Source of the DNA: Xenophilus aerolatus
GTDB lineage: Bacteria; Pseudomonadota; Gammaproteobacteria; Burkholderiales; Burkholderiaceae_C
Assembly (NCBI GenBank): GCA_030418545.1
Contig: QAIB01000012.1
Span: 62,001 to 126,000 of the forward strand
Length of the DNA stretch: 64,000 bases
Direction of reading: 5' to 3'
The translations under genes were made by a program, and so were the position numbers. Shown one piece after another: positions 17,801 through 26,070 of the stretch. Numbering within the stretch: the stretch's first letter is position 1; every line of letters begins with the position of its first letter. Under the pieces are notes generated by a model. That model was not told the DNA's origin and did not search any database. It worked only from the letters and a program-made list of their open reading frames with translations.

Positions 17801-20569
17801 GGTGGTTCCGCCGCCGTAGGTGCTGGCCCCCGTGAGCGTCTGCGTGCCGCTGCCCTGCTTCACGACGGCGCCGCTGCCGGCGATGCTGCCCGCGAACACC
17901 TGGTTGCTCGCATCGCCGAAGGCCAGTGTGTTGCCGCCCAGCTGGACGGTGGAACCTGCCGCGCCCGACAGCGCCCCGACGCTCCGGGCGCCCGAGGCGC
18001 CGCCGATGTCGAACACCGTGCCCGCGTTCGCCAGGTCGAGCGCGCCGGTCGACAGCAGGCTGCCCCCGCCGCCCAGTGCCAGTGTTCCGCCGGTGATCGT
18101 CGTGCCGCCGGCGAAGGTGTTCGCGCCGCTCAGCGTCTGCGTGCCGGCTCCCTGCTTCACGATACCGCCGCCGCCCGTGATGGCGCCGGCGAAGGTCTGG
18201 CTGCTGGCATCGCCGAAGCCCAGGCCGCCGGCGCCGAGCTGGACGGTGGTGCCGGCGACGCCCGAGAGCGACCCGACGGTCCGCGCTCCGCCCGCCGCGC
18301 TCAGGTCGAAGGCCGCGCCGCTGGCGGTGAGGCTCAGTGCGGTCGAGGGTGCGATGCTTCCTCCGCCGGCCAGCGCCAGCGTGCCGGCGGTGACGGTCGT
18401 GGGCCCGGCGTAGACGTTGGCTCCCGTCAGCGTCTGCGTGCCGCTGCCCTGCTTCACGATGCCGCCGCTGCCGCTGATGCTGCCGGCGAAGGTCTGGTTG
18501 CTGCCATCCCCGAAGGCCAGGCTGTTGGCGCCCAGGGCCACCGTCGTGCCTGCGGTTCCGGCAAGGCCGCCCACCGTGCGGTTGCCGTCGGCCGCGGCGA
18601 TGTCGAAGACGGCCCCGGGATTGGCCAGGGCCAGGACGCCGGTCGGCGCCAGACTGCCGGCGCCTGCCAGCGCCAGCGTGCCGGCGTTCACCGTGGTACC
18701 GCCGGCGAAGGCGTTCACGCCGGTGAACGTCTGCGTGCCCGCCCCCTGCTTCACGATGCCGCCGCTGCCCGTGATCGTGCCGGCGAAGGTCTGGCTGGTT
18801 CCGTTGCCGAAGCCCAGCGTGTTCGCGCCCAGCGTGACGGTCGACCCCGACGCGCCCGACAGCGCAGCCACTGTGCGGTTGCCGTCGGCCGTTGCGATGT
18901 CGAAGCCGGTGCCCGCCCCCGCGAGGTTCACGCTGCTGCCTGCGGCCAGGCTGCCGGCGCCCGACAGCGCGAGCGTGCCGCCGGCGATGGTGGTCGTGCC
19001 GGTGTAGGTGTTGACGCCCGTCAGCGTCTGCGTACCGGTGCCCTGCTTGACGATGCCGCCCGTGCCGGTGATGGCGCCCGCAAAGCTCGTGTTCTGCACG
19101 TCGCCGAATGCCAGTGTGTTCGCGCCCAGCGAGACCGTCGAGCCGGCGGCGCCCGACAGGCTGCCCACCGTCCGGCTGCCTGCCGCCGCACTCAGATCGA
19201 AGGCCGCACCGGCACCGAGCGTCACGGCGGCTGTCGGCGCGAGGCTGCCGCTGCCGGCGAGCGCCAGTACGCCGCCGTTGATGGCCGTGCCGCCGGTGTA
19301 GGTGTTGGTGCCCGACAGCGTGAGCGTGCCAGCGCCGCCCTTCGACAGGCCGCCGCCGCCGGAGAGCACGCCCGAGAGGTTGAAGGCGTTCGCACCCTCC
19401 ACGGCCAGGCCGCCGGCGTTCAGCGTGAAGGCGTTGCCCAGCGTGACGCCGGGCACCGCCGCGGAGAGCGCACCCCCGTTGGCCGTGACCGTGCCCGCAC
19501 CGAAGGCGGCACCGCTGTTGATGTTGGCCAGGCCGCCATTGAGCGTCGCATCGCCCGACACCAGCGCGCCCTGGATGTTCCAGGTGCCGCTGTTGACGGT
19601 GAGGTGCTGGAAGTTGCGGTAAGTGGCACCCGACACGGAGCTCACCCCGCCCGCAACGCCGCTGCCGGTGCCTGCCTCCGGAAGCACGTTCTGCAGCACC
19701 AGCGTGTTGTTCCCGCCCGCCCCGCCGTCGACGACGCCCGTGGGCGCAAAGCCCAGCGTCACCCCAGCCAGCCCGAGCACGTTCAGGTCCAGGCCCAGCC
19801 CGCCACCGGAATTGACCGAGGACCCCGACACCGCCGTGAAGGTGTTGCTGCTGTTGGCGCCCATGGACACGCCGCCGTTGATGGTGCCGGCGTTGGCGAA
19901 GGTGTTGCCGGTGCCTGCCGTGCCCGATGCCTGGAAGGCCACGCGCCCCGTGATGAGACCCGTGTTGACGAAGTTCGTCCGCGCGCCGCCATAGCTGGCG
20001 ACCACCGGCGCATCGGCGCCCAGCAGCGTGACGCCGAGCAGCGCATTGCTGCCGATGGTGCCTTCGTTGCGGATGGTGGTCACGCCGCCGGTTCCGTTCT
20101 GCGTGGCCAGCGCCATGCCCGTCAGGCCGAGCAGGTTCAGCCCGAGCACGCCGGTGGTGCCGCGAATGACACCGCCGACGTTGTTGGTGACGCTGACGTT
20201 GCTCGCCGATGCGTTGCCGATGACTGCGCCGGACGACAGCACGGAGAGCAGGCCCAGCAGCGACGGATCGATCGTTCCGCTGTTGTTCAGCTGGGCGTTG
20301 TTGCCCGTCATGGTGAGCGCCGTGTCCCCCAGCAGCACGCCAACGCCCGCGCCGGGTTCGACGTTCACCGTCGTGTCGTCCGCTGCCGTGGAGAAGCTCG
20401 GTGCGAACGGGTTGGCCGCTCCGGAACAGGTGACCGTGGAACCTGCTGTGGTGCACACGGCCCAGGCGGGCTGCGCCGCCCAGGGCACGGCGATCGCGAT
20501 CGCCACCGTGGGCCAGACAAGCTTGCCGATGCGAGCCGGGCCAGGCCGCGAGCCATCCGTCGTGGGCAT
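14828..20569 (-). CDS. Giant autotransporter adhesin with PATR-type repeats
   Basis: At 1,913 residues this is the largest gene in the window. It has a signal peptide (AIAIAVPWAAQPAWA, cleaved near residue 37), an N-terminal passenger of about 370 residues with polar Asn/Gly/Thr beta-helix composition, then eight repeats of 99 residues and three degenerate ones. Each repeat contains IVKQGxGTQTLTGxNxYxGGTT and the autotransporter-associated beta-strand (PATR) signature. A Gly/Asp/Asn/Ser-only linker of about 28 residues (bases about 15800-15895) precedes the C-terminal autotransporter barrel, from GRRAWARFITLDKDIRQGG to a final VKVRW. Such type Va proteins cross the outer membrane through their own barrel and act as adhesins or biofilm factors. 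The adjacent two-component pair on the same strand may control it. Confidence 0.93.
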   Translation of the reverse strand: MPTTDGSRPGPARIGKLVWPTVAIAIAVPWAAQPAWAVCTTAGSTVTCSGAANPFAPSFSTAADDTTVNVEPGAGVGVLLGDTALTMTGNNAQLNNSGTIDPSLLGLLSVLSSGAVIGNASASNVSVTNNVGGVIRGTTGVLGLNLLGLTGMALATQNGTGGVTTIRNEGTIGSNALLGVTLLGADAPVVASYGGARTNFVNTGLITGRVAFQASGTAGTGNTFANAGTINGGVSMGANSSNTFTAVSGSSVNSGGGLGLDLNVLGLAGVTLGFAPTGVVDGGAGGNNTLVLQNVLPEAGTGSGVAGGVSSVSGATYRNFQHLTVNSGTWNIQGALVSGDATLNGGLANINSGAAFGAGTVTANGGALSAAVPGVTLGNAFTLNAGGLAVEGANAFNLSGVLSGGGGLSKGGAGTLTLSGTNTYTGGTAINGGVLALAGSGSLAPTAAVTLGAGAAFDLSAAAGSRTVGSLSGAAGSTVSLGANTLAFGDVQNTSFAGAITGTGGIVKQGTGTQTLTGVNTYTGTTTIAGGTLALSGAGSLAAGSSVNLAGAGTGFDIATADGNRTVAALSGASGSTVTLGANTLGFGNGTSQTFAGTITGSGGIVKQGAGTQTFTGVNAFAGGTTVNAGTLALAGAGSLAPTGVLALANPGAVFDIAAADGNRTVGGLAGTAGTTVALGANSLAFGDGSNQTFAGSISGSGGIVKQGSGTQTLTGANVYAGPTTVTAGTLALAGGGSIAPSTALSLTASGAAFDLSAAGGARTVGSLSGVAGTTVQLGAGGLGFGDASSQTFAGAITGGGGIVKQGAGTQTLSGANTFAGGTTITGGTLALGGGGSLLSTGALDLANAGTVFDIGGASGARSVGALSGAAGSTVQLGGNTLAFGDASNQVFAGSIAGSGAVVKQGSGTQTLTGASTYGGGTTINAGTLALGAGGSLLATGAIDLAQPGTVFDIAASGAAQTIGALAGAGGTTVQLGANDLAFGDASDQVFGGTFAGAGGILKQGSGIQTLTAAQGHTGGTTVDAGVLALAGAGSLAPGGAVTVNAGGRFDIAAASAPQTIGSLAGTGGAVQLGGNTLSFGDASSQSYAGVIEGTGSIVKQGPGTQTLTGANTFTGGTAIDGGTLALSGAGSLSAQGAVDVAGGASFDISGADGDRTIGALSGAAGSAVRLGGNDLRFGDASGSVFAGDITGLGGIVKLGTGTHTLTGTNSYAGGTTVEAGTLAAGSAGAFVQGTGYTVNGGTLDLGSWDLTASSLAGTGGNVALQGQTLTVDQAIDTSYAGGLSGSGSLVKAGPGTLTLSGSSSYGGGTMLDAGRLNVGTATSLGTGPLTAAAGTTLGFSADGIALPNPITTAGVGAFTVDTAGHSAVLSGGIGGTADLVKDGLGTLQLAVANNNYTGSTTVAAGTLQAGAAGAFGGGGAYAIAPGATLDQAGHNQTLPSVANAGTVSLAGTAPGTVLTVTGTWASSGGVLQQGAGATADRLVLSGSGASATGTTNLRIVDQGLGAPTTGNGLELVGTANGGALGSGVFQLAAPVSAGAYDYRLARTDSAVYLTNNIGGGGGGGGDGGGSGGGDGGGNGGGGGGGGIPGAAIPTYRAEAPIYTAIGAQLRQADLAMLGGSRQRTGDDPVGGDADGRTGRRAWARFITLDKDIRQGGELAPTSRGRLKGLQAGTDLWVDGPWRAGVYVGQLEGDLRVRGFARGMVGYDAGSTDVRSQFLGGYVTWQGESGLYVDGVLQASRHRYTVMPTLGPRSGGKGNGLLASVEVGKSFAIAPGWSLEPQVQLVHQRLSLDDAVLSGATVQQDLHSGWIARAGLRIKGDLSTAAGPVQPYAQINWSRRSSGTDTTRFIGLGGATGFGTATGGSSAELVAGASWQFRPGASLYGEVGKSWATGGDTRVRGGLNASLGVKVRW
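16986..19350 (-). repeat. Tandem 297-bp repeats inside the autotransporter gene
   Basis: Eight consecutive 99-codon units occupy this stretch. Nearly identical phrases recur at each unit, such as VKQGSGTQTLTG, LALAGAGSL and LAFGDASNQTFAG. Six of the eight are exactly or nearly 99 residues, so homologous recombination could change copy number without a frameshift. Boundaries are set by eye at the VKQG/SKGG motif. Confidence 0.85.
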
Positions 20570-20924
20570 GAAGTGCGTCTCCTCGGTGTGGTGCCCATGG
20601 GCACGGACACACCGAGGCTAGGGACGCAACGATGCCGCAACAAGAGGGTAGTTGTTTAAGAAAAGCAGAGTAGGAGCAACACCTACCCGCCAGTAGAAAT
20701 CCGGTTCGAGGAGGTCGAACTGCCGCACTTTTCGGGGCCACACGTCGCACTGACGTCGCTGCATGTGAACTAAGGCCCCAAGCCTTCGGAACCTCGCTGC
20801 AAAAGGCAGTACTTTCGTTGCGCGGCAGCCCCAGCGCTGCCTGGTTCACCGCCCTCGATGCGAACACCCGCTTTCGCGCCAGCGCCGCTGCGGCGTGCAA
20901 GCGGCGCCTGCGCCCGGCGGGCGC
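20570..20924. other. Intergenic region upstream of the autotransporter
   Basis: This 355-bp gap holds no convincing gene. Its composition is distinctly more AT-rich than the flanks around 20625-20720, as expected of a promoter region. An imperfect inverted repeat with arms GGGTAG (20646-20651) and CTACCC (20683-20688) lies about 80-120 bp before the autotransporter start and could be a regulator site or an mRNA leader hairpin. The rest (20720-20924) shows nothing I can name. Confidence 0.4.
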
Positions 20925-21287
20925 TCAGTGTGTGGTGCCCGGCATCGGCATCGCGGTCGACTGGCCGATGGCTTCGGTGCCGGTCGGGTGCGCAGCGGCC
21001 ACGGCGCCGTTGTAGACCTCGGTGTCGGACACCCGGGACACCATCGCCGGGGCGCCGGTGGACTGGCCGATGGCCTCCGTGCCGCTCGCGTGGGCCGCGG
21101 CCACGGCGCCGTTGTAGACCTCGGTGCTCGACATCGTGGAATTGAGCAGCGGCGCGCTGGTCGACTGGCCGACGGCCTCGCTGCCGCCGCCGTCCCAGCG
21201 CGCCTGGGCCGAAGCGGCCATCGAGCCGAGGGCGGCCAGGCTGCCGAGCGCCAGGATGGCGGCGATGCGTTGGGTGCGTGTGGACAT
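20925..21287 (-). CDS. Small exported protein with 34-residue repeats
   Basis: The 120-residue product has a signal peptide (AAILALGSLAALGSMAASAQA, cleaved near residue 29) and a mature part made of a 34-residue unit repeated twice plus a third partial copy. The unit contains EA(V/I)GQST, then a variable stretch, then TEVYNGAVAAAH and (A/P)(S/T)G. The repeats are also close at DNA level (period 102 bp), so the duplication looks recent or selected. No cysteines or known domain are seen. It lies between the histidine kinase gene and the autotransporter on the same strand, 158 bp after the kinase, suggesting its own promoter. Function unknown; a periplasmic or surface-associated role is inferred from the signal peptide. 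Confidence 0.7.
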   Translation of the reverse strand: MSTRTQRIAAILALGSLAALGSMAASAQARWDGGGSEAVGQSTSAPLLNSTMSSTEVYNGAVAAAHASGTEAIGQSTGAPAMVSRVSDTEVYNGAVAAAHPTGTEAIGQSTAMPMPGTTH

Positions 21288-21445
21288 GGAGTCTCCTCTT
21301 CAGGCGTTGGACGGGGTCGCTCGCCGCAGCACGACATGCGCTGGGGTGGACCTCCCGCCAACGACTCTAGGCGCCGTGTCTGAGGCCTGCGTGAGCAACG
21401 AATGAGGCGGGTGTGAGCAGCGCCAGACGCGGCGCCCACCTTCCC

Positions 21446-22819
21446 TCAGCCGGCGCGCCGCACGCGCGCGACGAGGCCGCGGCCGCCGTCCTGTGGCCCG
21501 CGGTTGCGCAGCTCGATGCACAGGCCGTGGCGCGACGCGGCCGCCCGCGCGATCGCCAGTCCCAGCCCACTGCCGCCCGCCGCCGCGCCGGGCGCCCGGA
21601 AGAAGCGGTCGAATACGCGCTCGATCACGGCCTCGTCGATGCCGGGGCCATCGTCCACCACGTCGACGACGGCTGCGCCGTCGACGCGGTGCAGGCGCAC
21701 GTCGACGGTGCTGCCCGGCGCCGTGTGGCGCAGCGCGTTGTCGATCAGGTTGTCGAACACGCTGCGCAGTTCCTGCGCCTCGCCCTCGAGCGCGAAGTCG
21801 GCCAGTGCCGGATCGGCGACGAAGCCCAGGTCGATGCGGCGCCGGTCGGCGCGGTCGGCGAACTGCGCGATCGCCTCGGCGAGCAGCGGCGCCAGCGGCA
21901 CGCGCTGGGCAGGCGGCGCCGCGCCGTGGCCGGCGGCTTCCTGGCGCGACAGGCGCAGCAGCTGCTCCAGCAGGTGCCGCGTGCGCGCGACGCCGGCCTC
22001 CAGCAGTGCGAAGCGCTCCTGCGCCTCGCCCGGCGGCATGTGGGCGCGCAGGTTCTCCACCTGCAGCGCGATGGCGGTGACGGGCGTGCGCAGTTCGTGC
22101 GCCGCGTCCTGCACGAAGCGGCGCTGCGTGGCCAGCGCGTCGCGCAGCCGGCCGAGCAGCGAATTGAAGGCCCCCACCAGCGGCGCGATCTCCTCGGGCA
22201 CGCGCTCGGGCGGCAGGCCGTCGACGCTGGCTTCGTCCTGCGCCGCCACCTCGGCCGCCACCGCGCGCAGCGCACGCGAGGCCGACCACACGATGACCCA
22301 CAGCAGCGCCAGCGCGGCCGGCAGCAGCAGTGCGATGGGCAGGCCCTCGATCAGTGCGCGCTGCACCGAGCGCTGATGCCGCCAGGCCTCGCTCTGCAGC
22401 ACCTGCACGCGCAGGCCATCGGCCGCGAAGCCGGGCGGCGCGGTGTAGACGCGCCAGCGCTCGGCCCGGCCGGGGCCGGCCGGCACGTCGGCAAAGCCCG
22501 CGACGGCCTGCAGCGGCACCGCCACGGCGGCAGAAGCGGCCACCAGCGCGCGGCCGTCGGCCTGCCACAGCTGCACCGCCAGCGCCCCGTGCTCGCGCAG
22601 CGCGCCGGCGGGCAGGGTCGGCAGCGACGGCGCCTCGCGGTGGCCGGCATAGGACTCGGCCAGGGTGCGCATCTGGTCGTCGCGCAGCCCCTCGATCACG
22701 CGGTCGTAGATCGCGTACGAGGCCCAGGCCGTCGCCACGATGGCCAGCAGGTGCAGCAGCACCAGCCACACCAGCAGCCGACGACGCAGCGAAGGCGCGC
22801 GCCGCGGCACCCGGTTCAC
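21446..22819 (-). CDS. Sensor histidine kinase, QseC/TctE-like
   Basis: The 457-residue inner-membrane kinase has a first membrane span at residues 12-40, a periplasmic domain to about 155, a second span (IALLLPAALALLWVIVWS) and then a HAMP-like linker. The phosphorylated histidine is in VQDAAHELRTPVTAIALQVE near 245. The ATPase boxes are NLIDNALRHT (N box, near 365), VVDDGPGID (G1) and GGSGLGLAIARA (G2). The HAMP segment and short sensor match OmpR-partner kinases such as QseC. Its start overlaps the response-regulator stop by 4 bp. The signal is unknown. Confidence 0.92.
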   Translation of the reverse strand: MNRVPRRAPSLRRRLLVWLVLLHLLAIVATAWASYAIYDRVIEGLRDDQMRTLAESYAGHREAPSLPTLPAGALREHGALAVQLWQADGRALVAASAAVAVPLQAVAGFADVPAGPGRAERWRVYTAPPGFAADGLRVQVLQSEAWRHQRSVQRALIEGLPIALLLPAALALLWVIVWSASRALRAVAAEVAAQDEASVDGLPPERVPEEIAPLVGAFNSLLGRLRDALATQRRFVQDAAHELRTPVTAIALQVENLRAHMPPGEAQERFALLEAGVARTRHLLEQLLRLSRQEAAGHGAAPPAQRVPLAPLLAEAIAQFADRADRRRIDLGFVADPALADFALEGEAQELRSVFDNLIDNALRHTAPGSTVDVRLHRVDGAAVVDVVDDGPGIDEAVIERVFDRFFRAPGAAAGGSGLGLAIARAAASRHGLCIELRNRGPQDGGRGLVARVRRAG

Positions 22820-23478
22820 GGCTCGGCGCTCACCCGCCAGCCCAGGCCGCGCACGTTGCGGATCGCCTCCTGGCCGATCTTGCGGCGCATGCCGTGGATG
22901 AGCACGTCGACCGCGTTGCTCGTGACCTCTTCGCCCCAGCCGTAGATGCGGTGCTCGAGCTGGTCGCGCGAGAGGATGGCGCCGGGCCGCTCCAGCAGCG
23001 CATGCAGCAGGGCGAATTCGCGCGCGGTGAGTGCCTCGCGCCGGCCGTCGACCAGCACCTCGCGCGTCGTCAGGTCGAGCTGCAGCGCGCCGGTGCCGAC
23101 CAGCGAATGCGCGGCGCCGTCACGGCGGCGCACCACGGCGCGCATGCGCGCCAGCAGCTCGGGCAGCTCGAAGGGCTTGGGCAAGTAGTCGTCGGCGCCC
23201 AGGTCCAGGCCCTGCACGCGCTCGCCCAGGCTGTCGCGCGCGCTCAGCACCACCACGGGCGTGCGGTCGCCGCGCTCGCGCGCATGGCGCAGCAGCGCGG
23301 TGCCGTCCTGCTTGGGCAGGCCGAGGTCGAGCAGCACGCAGGTGTAGCCGCCATCGGCCAGCGCGCTCTCCCCCAGCAGGCCGTCGCGCACCCAGTCGAC
23401 CGACCAGCCGGCGCCCTCGAGCGCTTGCTGCAGGCTGCGGCCGATCATGTCGTCGTCTTCCACGAGCAGGGCTCGCAT
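22816..23478 (-). CDS. OmpR-family response regulator, QseB-like
   Basis: The 220-residue cytoplasmic regulator has a receiver domain with acidic pocket MRALLVEDDDMIG, phospho-acceptor Asp in CVLLDLGLPKQDG near residue 51, and conserved KPFELPELLARM with Lys near 101. The winged-helix DNA-binding domain follows (LTAREFALLHALLERPGAILSRDQLEHRIYG, then SNAVDVLIHGMRRKIG). It is the first gene of the kinase operon. The small repeat protein and autotransporter downstream on the same strand are candidate targets. Confidence 0.93.
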   Translation of the reverse strand: MRALLVEDDDMIGRSLQQALEGAGWSVDWVRDGLLGESALADGGYTCVLLDLGLPKQDGTALLRHARERGDRTPVVVLSARDSLGERVQGLDLGADDYLPKPFELPELLARMRAVVRRRDGAAHSLVGTGALQLDLTTREVLVDGRREALTAREFALLHALLERPGAILSRDQLEHRIYGWGEEVTSNAVDVLIHGMRRKIGQEAIRNVRGLGWRVSAEP

Positions 23479-23624
23479 GGGCAGTCTCCGGGTTCGTCCG
23501 GCGCGCTTCGCTGCGCCCGCCAGACCCGCAGCAGGCTAGGCCGGCTTCCTTAAGCCAGCCTGATCGGGCGCCGCGCGCCTGCGGCTACGCTTGGCGCTCT
23601 TGCACATGGAGCGCCGATCGCCGC

Positions 23625-24596
23625 ATGCCTTTTGTTCTCCAGGTTCAATCGCGCCGCGACGACGACGGCGCGACTCAACTCCACGGCCGGATCACCGTCG
23701 GGGCCTTTTTCGGTCCTGAGCGGGCGTGCGCCCGCGATGCCTCCGGCCGGCAGATCGAGACCCGGGTGCTGGGCCACGGCCTGGTGTCGCCGGAGGGATG
23801 GCCGGTGCGTCCAGAGCATGCCCAGACCCGGCTTCGGCTGACGGTCGACCCGTTGCCGCCCGACTTCGAGGTGGTCGAGGTGCAGGGGCTGGGCGCCGTC
23901 AATGCGCCAGTCCGCCTGCGCGATATCACGCCGTACGCCACGCAGCCGGCGTTCTGGGCATGCGTCGTCGCACAGCATGGCACCACCGAGCACGAGGAGG
24001 ACCCTGCGCTGGATTGGCTCGGCGTCGACACCGACCAGGCGAGCGAATGGCATGCGGCACATATCGAGCCGGGGCTGGCGGCCCACGAGGGCCTGGAGCT
24101 GCGGCAACCCGTCGGCAACGCGGGGCGAACCCTTGCGCTGCGCATGACGGCCGGCATGGCCTTTCAGGACCAGCACTGGCTCGGCCATGCCGATGCAAGC
24201 CTGCTGCTGGGCTACCACGGCGGCCATTTCTCGCTGCCTGCCCTGCGGGTGGCCGAAGCGGCCGCGGTGGCGGCTGCGGCGCAGGATTCGGTGCTCAACC
24301 TGCTGTGGTTCACCTTCGTCCATGCCCGCCCGGACGAAGTGCCCGTGCTGCATGCACTGGTGGCACGCGCCGCGGCCGCCCTGCCCGGCCTGCGCGTGCC
24401 GCCGCAGCGGGTGGCCGACGCGCTGGTGGAGCGGCAGACCTCGCCGACGCCGCGCTGGTGGGAGGACCCCGTCCTGGGCTGGATCAACGACGGGCGCTAC
24501 AGCCAGCGCAACCCGGCGAGCGATCTGAGCAACTTGCGGCCGGCGGACCACGCCTTCATCCGCGACTGGTTCGGCGCCCTGCCGCCGCCACCTTGA
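23625..24596 (+). CDS. Hypothetical 323-residue protein
   Basis: I do not recognise this protein. It has no signal peptide or membrane span and looks cytoplasmic. The first 95 residues are beta-rich (QLHGRITVGAFFGPERACARD). The middle has two Trp/His-rich acidic segments (TEHEEDPALDWLGVDTDQASEWHAAH). The C-terminal half is helical and Ala-rich (ALRVAEAAAVAAAAQDSVL) and ends with WWEDPVLGWINDGRYSQRNPASDLSNLRPADHAFIRDWF. The start chosen is the ATG before PFVLQVQSRRDDD; the frame is open for 590 bp upstream but runs antisense to the regulator gene. It is monocistronic and converges with the PAP2 gene, 16 bp away. Confidence 0.6.
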   Translation: MPFVLQVQSRRDDDGATQLHGRITVGAFFGPERACARDASGRQIETRVLGHGLVSPEGWPVRPEHAQTRLRLTVDPLPPDFEVVEVQGLGAVNAPVRLRDITPYATQPAFWACVVAQHGTTEHEEDPALDWLGVDTDQASEWHAAHIEPGLAAHEGLELRQPVGNAGRTLALRMTAGMAFQDQHWLGHADASLLLGYHGGHFSLPALRVAEAAAVAAAAQDSVLNLLWFTFVHARPDEVPVLHALVARAAAALPGLRVPPQRVADALVERQTSPTPRWWEDPVLGWINDGRYSQRNPASDLSNLRPADHAFIRDWFGALPPPP

Positions 24597-24612
24597 GGAA
24601 ATTCCGGCTTTC

Positions 24613-25245
24613 TCAGCGCCCGCGCGCCAGCGCGCCGCGCTGGCTGCGCGCATAGCGCGCCAGCAGCGCGCGTGCCGCCCAGGCGCTGAGCACGCCGCAG
24701 GCGCAGCCGGCGACGAGGTCGGCCGGGAAGTGCGCGCCCAGCACGATGCGCGACACGCAGACCCAGAGCACCCAGCCCGTCAGCGCGATGCGCCCGGGCA
24801 CGCCGGCGGACCGCCAGAAAGTGGCCGCCACCAGCGCGGCGAAGGTCGCGTGGCCACTGGGAAAGCTGCCCGAGGTCTCGGCGCTGCCCAGCACGCGCAC
24901 CATGTCTTCGCCGAGCGCCATGGGCGGCCGCGGCAGGTGCAGGCCGACCTTCAGCGTGCCGACGACGGCCATGGCCACGGCCCAGCCGATCACCAGCACG
25001 AGCAGCAGGCGCAGCACGGCCTCGGGCCGCGGCCAGTCGGCGGGCAGGCGGCGTGCATGCCGCCACGAAGGCGCCATCGCCACCGCGGCCAGCGCCGCCA
25101 CGAGCAGCGGCAGGTTCCAGAAGTTGCCGATGGCCGAGCCCAGACGCGCGAGCAGGTCGAAGACCGCCGCGTGGTGCTGGTTGATGGCCAGGAAGAGCGC
25201 CTCGTTGAGGCCGAAGAAGTGATAGAGCTCGGCGAAGAAATGCAT
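24613..25245 (-). CDS. PAP2-family phosphatase, membrane-bound
   Basis: The product of about 210 residues has five or six hydrophobic segments and the three phosphatase motifs of the PAP2 superfamily: KVGLHLPRP near residue 105, SGSFPSGHATF near 135 and SRIVLGAHFPADLVAG near 175. These enzymes remove phosphate from lipid pyrophosphates or phosphatidic acid at the outer face of the inner membrane, so recycling of undecaprenyl-pyrophosphate is a possible role. The ATG at 25245 (MHFFAELYHFFG) was preferred to a GTG two codons upstream. It is followed convergently by the 323-residue unknown gene, and the pseudouridine synthase gene lies 34 bp upstream on the same strand. Confidence 0.88.
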   Translation of the reverse strand: MHFFAELYHFFGLNEALFLAINQHHAAVFDLLARLGSAIGNFWNLPLLVAALAAVAMAPSWRHARRLPADWPRPEAVLRLLLVLVIGWAVAMAVVGTLKVGLHLPRPPMALGEDMVRVLGSAETSGSFPSGHATFAALVAATFWRSAGVPGRIALTGWVLWVCVSRIVLGAHFPADLVAGCACGVLSAWAARALLARYARSQRGALARGR

Positions 25246-25279
25246 GAACACGGAAGAAGACGAAGGTGGGACCGCGAGT

Positions 25280-26059
25280 TCAGAAACGCTCGTCGGCCCC
25301 CAGGTAGCGCCACTGCCCCTGCGGCAGTTGGCCGAGCACGACGTTGCCGATGCGGATGCGCTTGAGACCGACCACCTTGAGCCCGACCAGTTCGCACATG
25401 CGGCGGATCTGGCGCTTCTTGCCCTCGGTGAGGATGAAGCGCAGCTGCTCGGGGTTCTGCCAGTCGACGCGCGCCCGCTTGAGCGGCTGGCCGTCGAGCG
25501 ACAGACCGTGCCGCAGGCGCGCCAGCTGCTCGCGCGGGAAGACCGACTGCACGTCGGTCGTGCGTTCGGCGCCGCCCACCGGGTAGCTCACGCGCACGAG
25601 GTACTCCTTCTCCATGCCGGAGTCCTCGCCGATGAGCTGGCGCGCGACGCGGCCGTCCTGCGTGAGCACCAGCAGGCCGACCGAATCGATGTCGAGCCGG
25701 CCCGCGGGCGCCAGGCCGCGCAGTTGCTGCGGCGAGAAGCGCATGCGCGAGCCGTCGCCGCGCCAGTGGTTGCGCTGCTGCACGAGCGTGACGGCGGGCT
25801 GGTGCCCGTCCTCCGCCTGGCCGCTGACGTAGCCCACCGGCTTGTGCAGCAGGATGGTGACCTGCTGCGCCTGCTGGCCGCGGGCGCGCGGGTCGACCTC
25901 GATGCGGTCCTGCGGGCCGACCTTCAGGCCCATGGGCGCGACGGTGCCGTTGACCTTGACCCAGCCCTGCTCGATCCACGCGTCGGCCTCGCGGCGCGAA
26001 CACAGGCCGAGGTCGGCCATGCGTTTGTTGAGGCGGATCGGCTCGGCGGCGTCGGTCAT
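25280..26059 (-). CDS. rluF: rRNA pseudouridine synthase, RsuA/RluF family
   Basis: The product of about 259 residues has an S4 RNA-binding domain at the N-terminus ([25 protein letters not shown]) and a catalytic domain with [20 protein letters not shown], where Asp of GRLD is the nucleophile. [18 protein letters not shown] near the end is typical of RluF, which modifies U2604 of 23S rRNA; RluB/RluE-type specificity cannot be excluded. An earlier in-frame ATG at 26083 falls inside an intergenic repeat element, so [12 protein letters not shown] at 26059 was chosen. No strong Shine-Dalgarno is visible. Confidence 0.88.
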   Translation of the reverse strand: MTDAAEPIRLNKRMADLGLCSRREADAWIEQGWVKVNGTVAPMGLKVGPQDRIEVDPRARGQQAQQVTILLHKPVGYVSGQAEDGHQPAVTLVQQRNHWRGDGSRMRFSPQQLRGLAPAGRLDIDSVGLLVLTQDGRVARQLIGEDSGMEKEYLVRVSYPVGGAERTTDVQSVFPREQLARLRHGLSLDGQPLKRARVDWQNPEQLRFILTEGKKRQIRRMCELVGLKVVGLKRIRIGNVVLGQLPQGQWRYLGADERF

Positions 26060-26070
26060 GGATTGCAATG

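Noticed and set aside
16986-19350. Regular repeats considered as a CRISPR-like array
   Set aside because: The period is 297 bp, the repeats are coding and in frame, and there are no short direct repeats with unique spacers.
15687-20900. Very long frames on both strands over the autotransporter (1,737 and 1,046 codons)
   Set aside because: They arise because the repetitive GC-rich gene lacks stops in other frames. Only the 1,913-codon frame has a signal peptide, PATR repeats and a barrel.
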